A program made the translations under genes and the position numbers. Source: Hermatobates lingyangjiaoensis (lineage: Eukaryota; Arthropoda; Insecta; Hemiptera; Hermatobatidae). From it: 64,000 bases of DNA. The DNA is taken from assembly GCA_026182355.1 (NCBI GenBank), contig JAPFBL010000589.1, positions 62,001 through 126,000 of the forward strand, written 5' to 3'. The notes beneath the pieces were generated by a model. That model was not told the DNA's origin and did not search any database. It saw only the letters and a program-made list of their open reading frames with translations. Below, one piece after another: positions 44,050-55,905 of the stretch (position 1 is its first letter; every line of letters starts with the position of its first letter).

Positions 44050-45255
44050 ACTATATGTAAGTTAGAAATTGCATCAAACAGTATTGAAATCTATAGTTAG
44101 AATTGTTCTGATAATTTTGAACTGATAAATGATAAATAATTTCTTAAAATGAACTATTTTATGCATGAAGTAGACGAATCTTACAATTAATGCTCATTTG
44201 AAAAAAAAAACAAACATTTATAAATAAACAAGTAATTTATACAATTGAACAGGACGGAAGAACAAAACAAAACGATATAAAAAAACAATCGTTTTTAAAA
44301 GGCTGAAATTGTAAAGTAAATATGATTGTACCGAGCAGCTTCTGTCAACCTCTACTGCCCCCCCCCCCCCCCCCTGCTTATTCTGAATAAAGAAAGTTCT
44401 TAGTCATTAGTGGGTGGGATTCAATGAATTAATGGGACATTTTAATGCATATCAGGCACAACTTTATGGCTTTTCATTTGGTATGCCAGTATTCCATACG
44501 TGAAGTTATATTATGTGCATCACAGGATCTATGTGGCAAAGATTTCAAGCATACCCATCCCACTTAGTAACCTAACTCTACCAGACTGCTAAAAATGTGC
44601 CTTTTCTATCTGTTAGCAAGGCTACCTAAAATACCACTACTGTCACAGAAGTTGGTTAAAAGAATTCAGACCTACCGTTTTATTTCCCTTTATCATGATA
44701 TTGTTTTGGATCAAAATAAATTCCACATTTCTGTTCTACCGCACAGGGTTTTCCATATCTCTGGACTATCTCCTTTGCCATTAGAACAGACAAAGAAGAC
44801 GCTGAATCTGTTTTTAAACTATAAATATTATATTAATATGAAATAGGTTCACATATTAATTTGATACTGTTGTTTAATTTCCATTGGGCAAATACAAGAG
44901 AGTTAACTGAATGCGAAGCGATAATGCTATAAAAAAAAAAACCAATACAGAGGCTTTTATCTTTTTTTACGTTACCATCATAATTTCACTCACAACTGAG
45001 GCTATAACATATTCATGAATGCATAAACACCCGTTAAGGCACAATTCATATATCCCACTAAAGCCTGGCTCAGATCCGTTCCACTAAAACCCTCCATCAA
45101 ATATTCTATACTCCCTTTGAATACTACTTCCTTTGTGATCTATACCTCCACAACATTTCTTTAAATATATATATATATATTTCAATGTGTGAAAAAATTA
45201 ATCCAAATCAAGTTTATAAAACTGAATATGTCATGGAAAATCTACTGTGTTGATG
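44050..45255. other. no gene supported; poly(C) tract
   Basis: A pure C run occurs at about 44357-44374. An 83-codon frame at 44595-44846 has no recognised domain. (TA)n at about 45166-45180. Confidence 0.4.
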
Positions 45256-45258
45256 ATA

Positions 45259-45411
45259 GAGACAACGGTTCATCTTTTGATGTTCTTCTAATTATGGTTT
45301 GTTCTTTTAGAGACAATGGTTCATCTTCTGATGTTCTTCTAATTATGGTTTGTTCTTTTAGAGATAATGGTTCGTCTTCTGATGTTCTTCTAATTACGGT
45401 TTGTTCTTCTA
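45259..45411. repeat. three 51-bp tandem units, open on both strands
   Basis: Units start GAGACAACGG, GAGACAATGG and GAGATAATGG at 45259, 45310 and 45361. The length is a multiple of three, so the minus strand reads a 17-residue repeat (KEQTIIRRTSEDEPLSL), with most differences synonymous or conservative. The minus frame spans 45242-45466. No family recognised. It could be an exon of a repeat protein or chance. Confidence 0.6.
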
Positions 45412-45484
45412 AATGTCCATAACGATAAGTTTCTTGTTTTGTGTAAAATGTATAAATGAAACTCATAAAGAAAATATTTTAAAA

Positions 45485-45545
45485 ACTCACTTGGATTTCG
45501 GCGAATCGTCGTCATCAAGGAAGGCGGTGAAATACGACTGAGGAG
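45485..45545 (-). ncRNA. decayed family-1 hammerhead-like motif
   Basis: On the minus strand: CCTTGATGACGACGATTCGCC, then GAAATCCAAG. The core is TTGATGA and the stem III palindrome is lost. Confidence 0.45.
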
Positions 45546-45570
45546 TGAAACAACACGTCATCCTCTATAC

Positions 45571-46010
45571 CAGAGGTGTCAAACATACGGCCCACGGGCC
45601 GGATCCGGCCCACCTGGGGGTTCAATCCGGCCCGGGGAATAAATCTGCATTATTTTAAAAAAAAAGCAGTTTACTCTAATTTCCTTAAAAACCTGCAGTT
45701 CTTGTACTATCCACCAGTGTTTTAGTAGGTGTTGAATTATCCACTTTTCCTTTGTTCTTGCACCTTGACTAGCGAAATATCTGTGTCAAAATAGATAATA
45801 GTGGATACTGAGTGTTGAATTTTATTAAAGATTTTTATAGTTGACTTATTCTTCTTTGTACCATTTATTAGTATTAGTGACTGGTACAACGAAAAAGGTA
45901 GACTTATTGTTAGCTAAATGTAATTTTGTAATTAGTTTGCTGGCACGGCCCGCTTGAGATCAAACTAAGCTGTATTCGGCCCTCAAACCGAAATGAGTTT
46001 GACACCCCTG
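45571..46010. mobile_element. hAT-type MITE with perfect 8-bp target duplication
   Basis: Starts CAGAGGTGTCAAAC and ends GTTTGACACCCCTG (complementary termini). It is flanked by CTCTATAC at 45563-45570 and again at 46011-46018. The interior has GGCCCACGGGCCGGATCCGG near the left end and ACGGCCCGCTTGAGATC near the right, typical of non-autonomous hAT elements. 440 bp, no transposase. Confidence 0.92.
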
Positions 46011-46489
46011 CTCTATACAAATATACCAACATTCCTCAATAGACCGTAAAATAAAAATCAAATTCCAATCAATGATGTTGAGTATGTCTTCTTGTTTTTT
46101 AGTATGACATTGCACAATTATTATAATTATTTATTACATTTGACGTACGACGTAAAACTACGTTGTATGGTTTTCAGTGTCTTCCCATCGTTTTTATAAC
46201 TTTTAGAAAACTGAGTTTCGTAGAATCTTCATCTTTAAGAAGCAACATTAAAATATAACAATACACGGAGGTTATATAGTGAGGCTCAGGGTGTACGCAC
46301 TGTTAGTTGCAGCTTGTGAGGATTCCTCCTTGACTAAGAATTTAGTCAACAACATAAACAGTATTTTGTGTTAAGGGTTGTTAAGAATCTTAACAACACA
46401 ATTTCAAAAAAACATAAACAGTATTTTGAAATACTGTTGTTTAACTGAATTTCAAGTAATGTTTGGAAGGTTATATGGTTAAGTGATGT

Positions 46490-46620
46490 TCAAGTTTCAT
46501 ACTTCTGTCTATGACAAATATTTTAAGTAAAAACCAAAACATTAGCATTTGAGGGTTTTTCTTGAGCCTAGAATACTGGCAAAAACCCGATTAATAGGTA
46601 CTTCTATATTTATACTACTT
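46490..46620 (+). mobile_element. PLE terminus, family 5 (decayed)
   Basis: CTATGACAAATATTTTAAG, AAAACCAAAACATTAGC, then CCCGATTAATAGGTAC. It parallels 8855-8950 with GAAACG changed to AAAACA. Confidence 0.55.
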
Positions 46621-47061
46621 ATATAATAATATTAATTTCAGTATTAATTAATATTATACAAGCAGAGGTGTAATCTTTCATTAGCAGAGACCATTTCATT
46701 TCTGTGAGATCGTATATAAATGTCTAGTGCGGGTTACGCCGAATGGGACCATTATTGGGAATTAGAGTGAGTGGCCAGGCATCATATCAGATTTCCTCTT
46801 ATCTGCCTTTATGGTTGACCGGTAACATTTATTCTGCTTTATGCAGGACTTGTTTAGACAAGTCGGCTACTAAAACTCACTGAGTTAATTATCCATTTTA
46901 TTCCTTTTGTAATTTTTTGCATCCTTTATATATATCTTTATTTTTTTTATTTGTTTTACAACTTCTTGACTTTTTCAATTTGATTATTTTTTCTCTATTT
47001 TAAGGATTTTATTGGATTTAAAATAAATTCCTTAACTAAAATTTACGATATTAAAACTATA

Positions 47062-47704
47062 ATATACCGTCTTACCTCGTACACAGCTGCTGAAGCTCTC
47101 GGACCCGTTTCGGGTGTCACCCATCTTCAACAAGAATGATCTAAGGAGTCCTACCTTTCTGATTATATAACCTACCTACTTTCCCAATGCTGCCTGGATT
47201 TTATTATTTAATTATTTTAACTCTATTTTATTTTTATTTAAGCTACTATTGTTTAGGCTAATTCTTTTTCTATTATTTTCGTCATTATCAAGTCTGTCAA
47301 GTCGTCGCTTCATTTTCCTTAACGGTTTAAATTATATCTTTGATTTAAATTTTTTGATTATCAAAAAATCAAAATTATCAATATCACATTATCAAAAAAA
47401 TATTTTGATTATTTTGATTATCTTTGATTAAATATAAATTGATTTAAATTATATCGCTTTGATGATTTACTTGTTCATTTATTAGATTACCCGATTCTTT
47501 ATGTTTAAATATCTCTAATTCTTCAGATACGTTTAGTCTTTTTTCTTTCTGTCTTGTAAAATCTAGGCAGCATTGGGAAAGTAGGTAGGTTATATAATCA
47601 GTAAGGTAGGACTCCTTAGATCATTTCTTGTTGAAGATGGGTGACACCCGAAACCGGTCCGAGAGCTACAGCAGCAGTGTACCAGGTAAAACGGTATATT
47701 ATAT
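47062..47704. mobile_element. PLE fold-back, family 8
   Basis: Left arm 47062-47210, right arm 47555-47704, with a 344-bp AT-rich spacer. Outward order: CCTACTTTCCCAATGCTGCC, hammerhead, GAG(A)GC, CAGCAGCAGTGTACC. No (TA)n directly at either end. Local composition is AT-rich (TATATTATATT). Confidence 0.8.
47627..47665 (+). ncRNA. hammerhead-like ribozyme motif, family 8
   Basis: Stem I CTTG/CGAG (one wobble), core TTGAAGA at 47631-47637 (first base differs from CTGANGA), stem II GGGT/ACCC, GAAA at 47650-47653, palindromic ACCGGT, C at position 17. Confidence 0.65.
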
Positions 47705-47875
47705 TTCTAATATTAATAATACTAACCTCTGTGGTAATGATGAAATTCATGAATTTAAAATTTACAAGTTTTAAACTGTTTGTGATGTTTGTATGGGTTG
47801 TTGACGATATTCTTACTGCCCTCTTGTGACTCAGGTTTCATCAACTCATATCCATTCACAGTGGATGGGAGTGCG

Positions 47876-47965
47876 GTAGGGGCGGCATATGCCAGGGGGC
47901 GGCACATGCCAGGGAGTGGCACATGCCAGGGGGCGGCGCGTGCCAGGGGGCGGCATTTTGAGGGG
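47876..47965. repeat. 17-bp G-rich minisatellite
   Basis: About four to five units of GCCAGGGGGCGGCACAT with small changes, followed by TTTTGAGGGGG. Guanine runs could form G-quadruplexes. Confidence 0.85.
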
Positions 47966-48770
47966 GTAAAAATAAAAAATAGAGAAAATTAAAATAATAA
48001 AGAGCTAACAAAAATTTTGAAATTCTATACCAAAAGATTCTATTGTTTTTTGTTTTATTTGCACAATACTGTTTTTAAACGAATTTTCAGTTGTAATATT
48101 TGCAAATTAAAAATAAATTTGTTTTAAAATTTTCAAAACTAGTTTTTTTTTGATGTGGTTGAAAATTCATTATATTTGTTTGCACAGTAAGTTAATTTAA
48201 TTTAAACAATTTTTTTATGATTTGAACTGTACGTTTTTGTTTTGAAAAATCTTTGGTTTTCTTTGATGACGACTGAACATGTATAGGAGTATTGTAATAA
48301 GATGAAAGTTTGGAACTAATAACAGCAGTCTAAAATTAGATCCTCGATTGTAATTCTATGAAAATAAATATTTTCATCACTTTCTGAAGTTTTGAAGGTT
48401 AAGGTGTGAGCCGGGTGGGGGGGGGGGGGGATCTTACGACCTCCTCGGGTGGCAAAAAGACTTGCTGTGCCATTGTCCATTCACAGGATAAGCTTTACTG
48501 GTCAGAGCCGAATAGCAGAATGTTTTAAGTTTGTCTAGTTCTTTGTCAAGGCGGTCCAGTTGTATTTTAATTTTTATTATTGTTTTAAATTATATAATTT
48601 TAGTGATTAGCATATAATTGATAATAATATTTATTGTATTGATTTAAAACAATAATAGATGAATGGCCAGATCTGATAATGACAATCCAGATTAACGAAG
48701 AATAAAATCAGACATATAATAAGTAAAATAAAACCCAAAATTTTAATAAGAAATTTATTAAACAATTACA
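47966..48770. other. AT-rich DNA with poly(G)
   Basis: No gene. A G run lies at about 48416-48430. Confidence 0.4.
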
Positions 48771-48985
48771 ACAAAAGAACACGTAGAAACAAGACAACTC
48801 AATTCAATATTTCGATCTCATCGTCATTAGGAGGAGAAGAAGAAGAGGAGGAATTCTATTCGGCTGGAGAACAATAACAATCAGCCTAAAAAACTCCTCC
48901 TCTTAGTCTTCTTCCCTTGATGAAGGACGAGAGGTCGAAATATTGTTATGAGTTGTCTGCTGTTTCTACTTGTTGTTTTCCTGTA
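48770..48985. mobile_element. diverged PLE fold-back, ATAT-type
   Basis: A minus-strand motif (48805-48840: CTAATGACGATGAG, ATCGAAATATTG) opposes a plus-strand one (48910-48945: TTGATGAAGGACGAGAGG, TCGAAATATTG). Both keep GAAA plus ATAT and T; both cores have drifted. Confidence 0.6.
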
Positions 48986-49054
48986 ATCATTTGAGATGTT
49001 GTTTCAACGGTTTTTTCATGTTTTGATTTAATAAGATATTTAGGCATATATTGA

Positions 49055-49175
49055 CATTATTTGTTTTACAGGTATTCAAACCCAGGATTATTTCACTATG
49101 ATTAATCCTAATTGATGATGCACTAGGTGCAAAATCGGTCGGATGCTTACAACGATACACAAGGTATGACGAATT
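49055..49175 (+). mobile_element. PLE terminus, family 8 relative
   Basis: TTGATGATGCACTAGGTGCA, AAATCGGTCGGATGC, then ACACAAGGTATGACG. Stem II TGCA/TGCA is kept and GAAA has become AAAA. Confidence 0.5.
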
Positions 49176-49199
49176 TATATGATATATGATGTTCACCAA

Positions 49200-49454
49200 C
49201 CTCTGTGATACTAATCAGAGGTACCAACCTCTGTAATGTTTATGATCAAAAAAACAAAGATACAAATCGAAGGTAATTGGGGTTGGTACTCGTATTTGTT
49301 GTGCATGCGAATCTATGCTTGTACATCTTGAGTTATTAAAAGTATGTTACATAGGCAGTATGACTTGGTTCTGTTAGGAGTCTGTCTGTAACGATTTCAC
49401 AATTTGTCGATCTCCTTCAGAGAACAGTGAGTGGCTCACAGCTCTCTGTGTTGT

Positions 49455-49485
<31 letters not shown>

Positions 49486-50100
49486 CTATATTTCTATACC
49501 TATACCTATAAATACCTATATCTTTCTTTCATTTATTCTATACAGTTAACCATCGCAAGTTCGCGGTTTAGTTTTCACAAGTTCAGTGTTTCACGGAGTC
49601 CTGAAATGTTCAATTAAAAATTAAAAAATTATTCAACTGTAATTACAGTAAATAATAAAAAAAAATACAACTCATAATGAAAAAGTATAGTAGTTAGTAT
49701 TAGAGAAGAAAATATACAGGATTCTTCTTGTACGATCGAAAAAGATATCAAACAACTAGTGACTTGCTGGGTCAAAATATATTCTATTAGCATTAAATTA
49801 AAGGTTAAGAAAAGCTGTTCAAAATATTCAATAAGGACTAAAAATTAATGAAAAATATTAAAACATAATCAATTGTAACAAGAGAATAATGAAAATATAA
49901 AAAAATAGAAGTAAAAAAATACAACTTTTTCATCTATAAATTAAAATAAAGGATAGTTACGAATTGTATTTTATTTATATGCATTTCAGTGACAGTTCAG
50001 TGTCACGTGTTCATTCAGACTACAGTTGCTGTTAAAATCCACAGACTCTTTTTCTTTGTAAAATAATTTGTAATGTAATACTTAGTTTTTCTGTTTCAAA
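49200..50100. other. AT-rich DNA, no gene seen
   Basis: Contains (TA)n at 49460-49485 followed by short CTATACCTATA repeats. Nothing else was recognised. Confidence 0.4.
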
Positions 50101-50104
50101 ATTT

Positions 50105-50212
50105 ATACTTCTGCCTATGAAAAAGGTTTTAAATAAAAACCGAAACGTTGGCAATGAGAGTTTACTTTGAACCTGAAGAACTGACCGAGTCCCGATAAAA
50201 TTTATATATTTA
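50105..50212 (+). mobile_element. PLE terminus, family 5
   Basis: CTGCCTATGAAAAAGG, TTTTAAATAAAAACC, GAAACGTTGGCAATGAG, then GACCGAGTCCCGAT. It runs into (TA)n near 50198-50240. Same degenerate core as 8855. Confidence 0.7.
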
Positions 50213-50244
50213 TATATATTATATATATATATATATATTATAAG

Positions 50245-51180
50245 TACCAATTAAATATTTCTCTACATTAAAAACAAATAAATATATCATTACGAAATAG
50301 GCAGTTGTATCATAATTGAAAGAATTTTATTTCAAATTTTGGACGGGCTGTTTGAAAATAAAATAAAATATCTCTTATACACTAACACTATCAATTACGT
50401 TATAGGAATAGTTGAACGTGGTTGGTAACTTTCCTTCCCCCTTATACTTGGGTCATATGCGCAACTTTACACTTGTGATAATTACAAATAAGGATATAGT
50501 TTGTGGATTTGTATTCGCAAAGTTTTCATACAGAAGTTAGATGTAGGAAAAGGTTGTGAAAGAGCAGTTATGAAAATTTCAACGAAGTAATAATCTGACT
50601 AACATTTCGGGGCTTGTAGGGGGAGGGAGATGTGACCTTTGGTAGTGACAGTGCGATAAAGGTTTATCTGTGATAACACAGGCTGTCTCCTGAGGGTGAT
50701 TACGCGAGAGAAGGTCTTGTGTGTGTGGGGGGGGGGGGGGGGGGAGCAATGTCACGCTGAATCAAATCATGAATCACTGCTGCGTCGAAACAACAGTTTT
50801 TAATTTAAAAAGAAATTCTAGTGTGCCAGAATACGCCAGGACTTTCAACTACTTGATTACAAACTCGCTCTGTCCCCAGCTTCTCACTCTGACCAAATAA
50901 TAAATCACGCAAAGCGTGTTCGCGAATTCTCTAATCACCTAGAAAGCAGAATTATCAAACTTCGTTTACAAATATGACTTGAAAGAATTAAAATTCTCGG
51001 ACTCTAATGTATTTTTAACAAATATATATTTATTTAAAAATTCATTTTTTAATGGTTTTACAAGCATAATCATAATATAAAATGTAATTAAAATCAAAGA
51101 ATGTTTTTTTTATAAATGTTTTTCCTTATAACAGTAATACGTAAAACGTACTAGTATTAATGTACAAACAACAATAATAA
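50245..51180. other. no gene seen; poly(G) run
   Basis: G run at about 50727-50745 after GTGTGTGTGG. No element recognised. Confidence 0.4.
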
Positions 51181-51184
51181 ATCA

Positions 51185-51425
51185 GAAAAAAGACTAAGAC
51201 ATTCAACCGTAACTAAGCGATCTTACTTAGAACCAAAGCTCAAAGATTGAGTCTTTTAGACCCTGACAAAGATTGAGATTTGACTCTGATGAAGATTGAG
51301 ATTTGACTCTGATGAAGATTGAGATTTGACTCTGATGAAGGCTGCTTGTTACGGTTGAAAGAACTTAACCTTTTTTCTGATTTATTGTAGTTTGGACGTT
51401 GATTTTTATTTCATGTGTTTATTGT
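51185..51425 (+). mobile_element. family-3 PLE fold-back with triplicated hammerhead core
   Basis: A diverged left arm (51190-51240) faces a right arm in which a 23-bp unit (GATTGAGATTTGACTCTGAT + GAA) starts at 51271, 51294 and 51317. This places stem I strand plus CTGATGA three times before a single stem II and GAAAG. The tail TTTATTTCATGTGTTTA is the usual family-3 end, without a TA tract. Confidence 0.75.
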
Positions 51426-52159
51426 GAAATTTTGGCATCTATAATAATGTATACACTTTAGCTATTTATCTCCATTTCTACGACTAGCATGAAACAAATT
51501 CGTCAACCGCACCATAGAAATACTCTTCTCACTCTAATCTATAGAATACACATAGTATATCTTTTAAAGAGTTGAAACCTGGGTTTTGGGGTTTAGGAGT
51601 ATTACGACTAACATAGACTCCTAGTATTACTACAATATTTCTTGAAGTCACTAAAGTTTGAATGGTAAAAAACATACTTTTTTTTAAAAAAGAATGAAGA
51701 AAATACTCAACAAATAATTTTATTTTCTTTGGTTAAGTGAAATTTTAATATAGTTGTTCACTAATTTTCAACCCAACGATTAAACCCATTTTCAATAACA
51801 CGATTCTCAAATATTTAATGTGTTTAGAACAGTATTGTAACATCTCAGCCAATATTACTCACCCGTAGTAAAATAGTAAGGAGTTATAAACAAGAAACTA
51901 AATTTGGTTGTAATATAGTGCAAAATTAGTAAAGTTTAAAATTGTGACTGGATAAAAAAAACATTTTAGTTTACTTTTAGTGTGTCATTGAAATTTCTGT
52001 TATAACATTGAATGAAAACTTAATTTATTTTTCATAAAATAATAGTTAATACTTAATGATGAAGAATTCTAGGTGTGATGAGTTAGTAGCCTTTGATAGT
52101 GTTGATGACCTGATGATAGAATCTCTTATAACCTCGTGATGATTGATGCAGTAGGTAGT

Positions 52160-52310
52160 ATCTCTGTCGAGACCGTCTTTAAGGCATGATGATAAGCAGG
52201 CGGTTTGAACCCTGATGACGATCAAAAACTCTGAAAGGATCCTGCTCTGATAAAGTTAGATAAGAAAAAATGTACGACTCCCGCTGTGAAATGAACCCCT
52301 CTCAGGTTCA
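52160..52310 (+). repeat. degenerate SINE-like relic
   Basis: ATCCTGCTCTGATAAAGTTAG, CGACTCCCGCTGTGAAATG parallels the SINE body and tail. The head is not recognisable. Confidence 0.35.
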
Positions 52311-52559
52311 TCGACTTTCCTTAGATCACTTGACTTTTCAACGATCATTGAACACAATTGATTTCATGTTTAATAACAGAGAATTGTGCTATTTAATTGC
52401 TCTAAATACTTACTGACAAGTTAAACGGAGTGTTGAGTAGGAAAATTTATTAAAGTACGATTTAAATAATTCAAATATTTTAAAATTGTTGATCAAAAGA
52501 AATAATCTCATTAGCATTTAGCGTACTATAGAAGGTAAAATATGTACACTTTTTTTTTA

Positions 52560-52870
52560 TTGTTTAAACCGATCCCCTAGCGGGTAATAACGACAGCCGT
52601 TCACCGGCTTTTTGTTTGATCGGTGATTCTATGACTCTAGATTGGGAGTCCTAAGTTTTGCCTCTAACTTATGTGCATTTGGAGTAGAGATCTTTAACGT
52701 GTACCTGACATGGTACAGGCTCAGGACCGACGGCTTAACGTCCTATCCGAGGGACGACGTACTCAGATTTATTCACCTCCCGCGAGAATAAATCGAGCAC
52801 CAGGTGGGGATCGAACCCCAGACTACCATCCCAAAGGCAAGTACGTTAACCACTGAGCTAACCTGGCCTC
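52560..52870 (-). repeat. tRNA-derived SINE, tail type B, full length
   Basis: Minus-strand head: GGCCAGGTTAGCTCAGTGG, B box GGGGTTCGATCCCC. The body has GGGAGGTGAATAAATCTGAG. The tail has TAGAATCACCGATCAAAC and ends GGGGATCGGTTTAAACA. A best-preserved tail-B copy. Confidence 0.82.
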
Positions 52871-52874
52871 TAAA

Positions 52875-53380
52875 TGTTTGCCCTTACTAAATTCTATAAT
52901 AAATTCACTAAGTATTTAGTATATTCTACTGCATAAGTAAAAATGTTGCTATTTAGATAAACAAAACTCATGTTTATCTTTTGTTTGGAAATACCCAAAT
53001 GTCCACATAACGTACTTCTATATTTCTATTTTGTCTTAGAGTTGTCAAATGGCTATTATTTATTGATTTTCACGCATTTTAGTAGGGATCTCCTCAATTT
53101 GGAAATGCGTTTAAAATAGTTAAATCAAATAAAGATTTGCAGCAAGAGAATAACATTGCTGCGTATTAACCATTAGTAGTAATATCATTCTGCTCTCTGA
53201 TTGGCAATATACTCTTCATTTTTCGATAAATATATTGATAGAGGTGGTCACTTCAGTTTGTACAAAAATAATCCACAGTATACTATACAATGTAATAATT
53301 AAGTATATAATTGTACTAAGTATACAATATAAATTATTATTGTACTTATTGTACTGTACAAATAAACTTAAAATACCATG
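52875..53380. other. AT-rich DNA, no gene seen
   Basis: Nothing recognised. Confidence 0.35.
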
Positions 53381-53383
53381 TAG

Positions 53384-53605
53384 AAGAATCACAATAAACA
53401 CATGATGCAATCAATGAAGTATAAACCACGAGGCAAAAGGAAAACAATAGAAATAAATACTCTAAGGCCTTTCACTTTATGCCATCAGAGTGTAAACAAA
53501 GTAGCAACCCAGTTTTTACTTTCTTTGCTCTCTGGTGACATAAAGTGAAAAGGCCTCAGAGCATTTATTTCTATTGTTTTCCTATTTCTTTGCGGTTTAG
53601 AATAT
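53384..53605. mobile_element. PLE fold-back, family 10
   Basis: Left arm 53410-53490, right arm 53525-53600, with AAATAAATACTCTAAGGCC facing its complement. The right arm holds CTGGTGACATAAAGTGAAAAGG (core CTGGTGA, GAAA). AAACACATGATGCAATCAATG at the left end is the tail also seen at 29.3 kb. Confidence 0.65.
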
Positions 53606-53609
53606 CATA

Positions 53610-54535
53610 TTTGTTCTAATACATATTTTATATACAGCCTAAATGTATTTAGTATAAAATATATGGTTACTTAGTATATTACATAGACATGTTAAATTTA
53701 TATACATGTGTGCATCCTAAGCCTTCTATTGATTTATGCTTATTATAATATACTGGTATACATAATATACTGTTTAAGTATACTAAAATCCACGAAGTCC
53801 ACTATACACATATATTTTTGTTTTACGTATGTGAACTGTATAGTATATATTCTTATAACAGATGTAGAATAAAGTTATATTGATTATTTTATTGTTTTGG
53901 AAATGTTGAAAACCTGTTATTAAGAAAATGAGCCATTTTGTTTGAGTGCTGATTTTAATTAAGCCTTTAATGTTTGGACAAGAGTACATCTGTAATAACC
54001 TTCTAACGAAAAAGAAACATATTACTTCTTTTCACACAAATAAATGTAGGCTTAATACCACGCGTGTTTTTAATTTCCCAGGGTTTGCAATTTGTTTTTC
54101 TTAACGCTTAAGAATCAATAAGAGGAAAAAAGAGGGTGAGAGAGAGAATATTCAAATTGGAATGAGTGACGTTACATTTTTAAAAGCTTTGATGTTTCAC
54201 TAATGTATGTCAAAAGCAAAATCTCTGTGTAAACTCTATTCTGATACTACTTTTAACCGTTTATTTATCAACATTTATGCCCTTTGAATGCATAATATTA
54301 ATAATTTTGTTTGCTTATATATGAGATTTTTTCCATTTAAAATAATAGAACCTACATCAGAGCTACCTGTGCGAGATTCAAATATTGCCAATGTATTCAA
54401 AGTACATTACATCTGGAACAAATTCAATTCCACAACAACAGGAGAATTCGTTATTAATTGAAAATGATCACAGAAGAATAATTCAAACTATAATTTCTTA
54501 ATATGAAACGAAATAGTGAACTTTAATAAGTGGTG
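53610..54535. other. AT-rich DNA, no gene seen
   Basis: Nothing recognised. Confidence 0.35.
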
Positions 54536-54538
54536 TAC

Positions 54539-54540
<2 letters not shown>

Positions 54541-54574
<34 letters not shown>

Positions 54575-54637
54575 TTCTTCTATATATATATATATATATA
54601 TTATATATTATATATATATATATATATTATATTTCCT

Positions 54638-54677
<40 letters not shown>

Positions 54678-54735
54678 TATATATATATATATATATATAA
54701 GTACATATATATATCAATATAAATAATATATATAA
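54541..54735. repeat. long interrupted (TA)n array
   Basis: TA blocks separated by TATTTCTTC, TATTTCCTTTC and similar linkers. It is among the largest TA arrays in the window and has no PLE terminus attached, making it an apparently empty target. Confidence 0.9.
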
Positions 54736-54793
54736 TAATAATTCATTATTTACAAAGAAAAGGAACAAAAAATCTGGAATTACCTGCAATAAA

Positions 54794-55905
54794 CTTTACT
54801 ATAAGTAAACATACTATAGATACCGACGACAATAAATTGAGTTTTCATATTATTTTACCGTATATAACGTGTTTTAAAATTAATCAAGAGTCCAAATTTC
54901 TATATTTCATTGCAGAAACTATTTTTTTATTGTTTTCCAAATCTGATCGTCTTTTTGTTTGTTACTTCTGCTAGTTCTATAATAATCCCAAAATGTGAAC
55001 ACACTATGGTTAGTAGTTTAGGAGGAAAATAAATTGTCTAACATCATATTTTGAACAAAATGTGACCTTTTTACAAAATATAATGCTCTCCAAAAAAAAA
55101 TGGTACTTTCAGACTATACAACAGAAATGTTTTATCTGAAATATAAATTTGGTTCATCAAATATTCTAGCCAAGTGGTCGGCAACCTTTAACACCAAAAG
55201 AGCCATTTGAACCTGGTTTGTATAAAAAAAAAACCTCTGAGAGCCGCAAATACTTTTTGACAACTAAAATAGAGAAATACGCATTTATTGCTTATGATAT
55301 CCACAAAGTGCTACAGAGAAAATTAAATTTCATTTCTAATGAACACATTTTGAACATTCTGAGTTCTTAATAATAAGAATAAAAATAATAAGAATGGCTA
55401 AATGTCTCTGATATTTTTCGTTTCTTAGGTTTCTTCATATCTGGCCTTGTTGGGGTTGAAAGTTGAGATGGCGTTTGGGCGGGAATACCGGCTTTCACGT
55501 GTATGACGTTTATTTTCAGCTACAAAAACCAAGAAAATATACTTTTTTTTTTAAATATTTTAACATTTAATATTTCAAGATCGCATAAAGATCTTCCAAT
55601 TTAGAACTAAAACACTAAAAAAATAACGAACATAAATAAAATACACATAAATACTTTTTTAGAGTAATTTATTTTTCCAAGCCATATGGATGATACAGCC
55701 GCATGCGACTCCGGAGCTGCAGGTTGCCGACTCCTGTTCTAGCCTATAGTTGTCTCACAAACTATTAAATGAACACCAGTTCACACAAACAAGCTGTCAA
55801 AAAAAACTGCCAAAAAAGGAATTTTTGGGTCCTCAAAACATGAACATCCATCCAAATTTAGGGGCCTATTTTTTTCATGAATACTATATGTATTTCAGAG
55901 TTATA
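54794..55905. mobile_element. second candidate element with CTTTACTATAAGTAAA terminus
   Basis: The 16-bp terminus at 54794-54809 matches the one at 38373. A resemblance to the right part of that element appears at 55825-55900 (CCTCAAAACATGAACATCC, TTTTTTTCATGAATACTATA), but the right terminus itself is decayed (TTATAGCTAAGTAAA). A hAT MITE is nested inside. Confidence 0.35.
55172..55736. mobile_element. hAT-type MITE with perfect 8-bp target duplication
   Basis: Left terminus AAGTGGTCGGCAACCT and right terminus AGGTTGCCGACTCCTG are complementary apart from a few bases. TTCTAGCC flanks both sides (55164-55171, 55737-55744). Subterminal AGAGCC and GGAGCTGC are typical of hAT non-autonomous elements. 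565 bp. Confidence 0.92.

Noticed and set aside
44595..44846. 83-codon frame
   Set aside because: No recognisable domain and no supporting context.
54516..54722. 68-codon frame of Ile-Tyr repeats
   Set aside because: Translation of a TA microsatellite.
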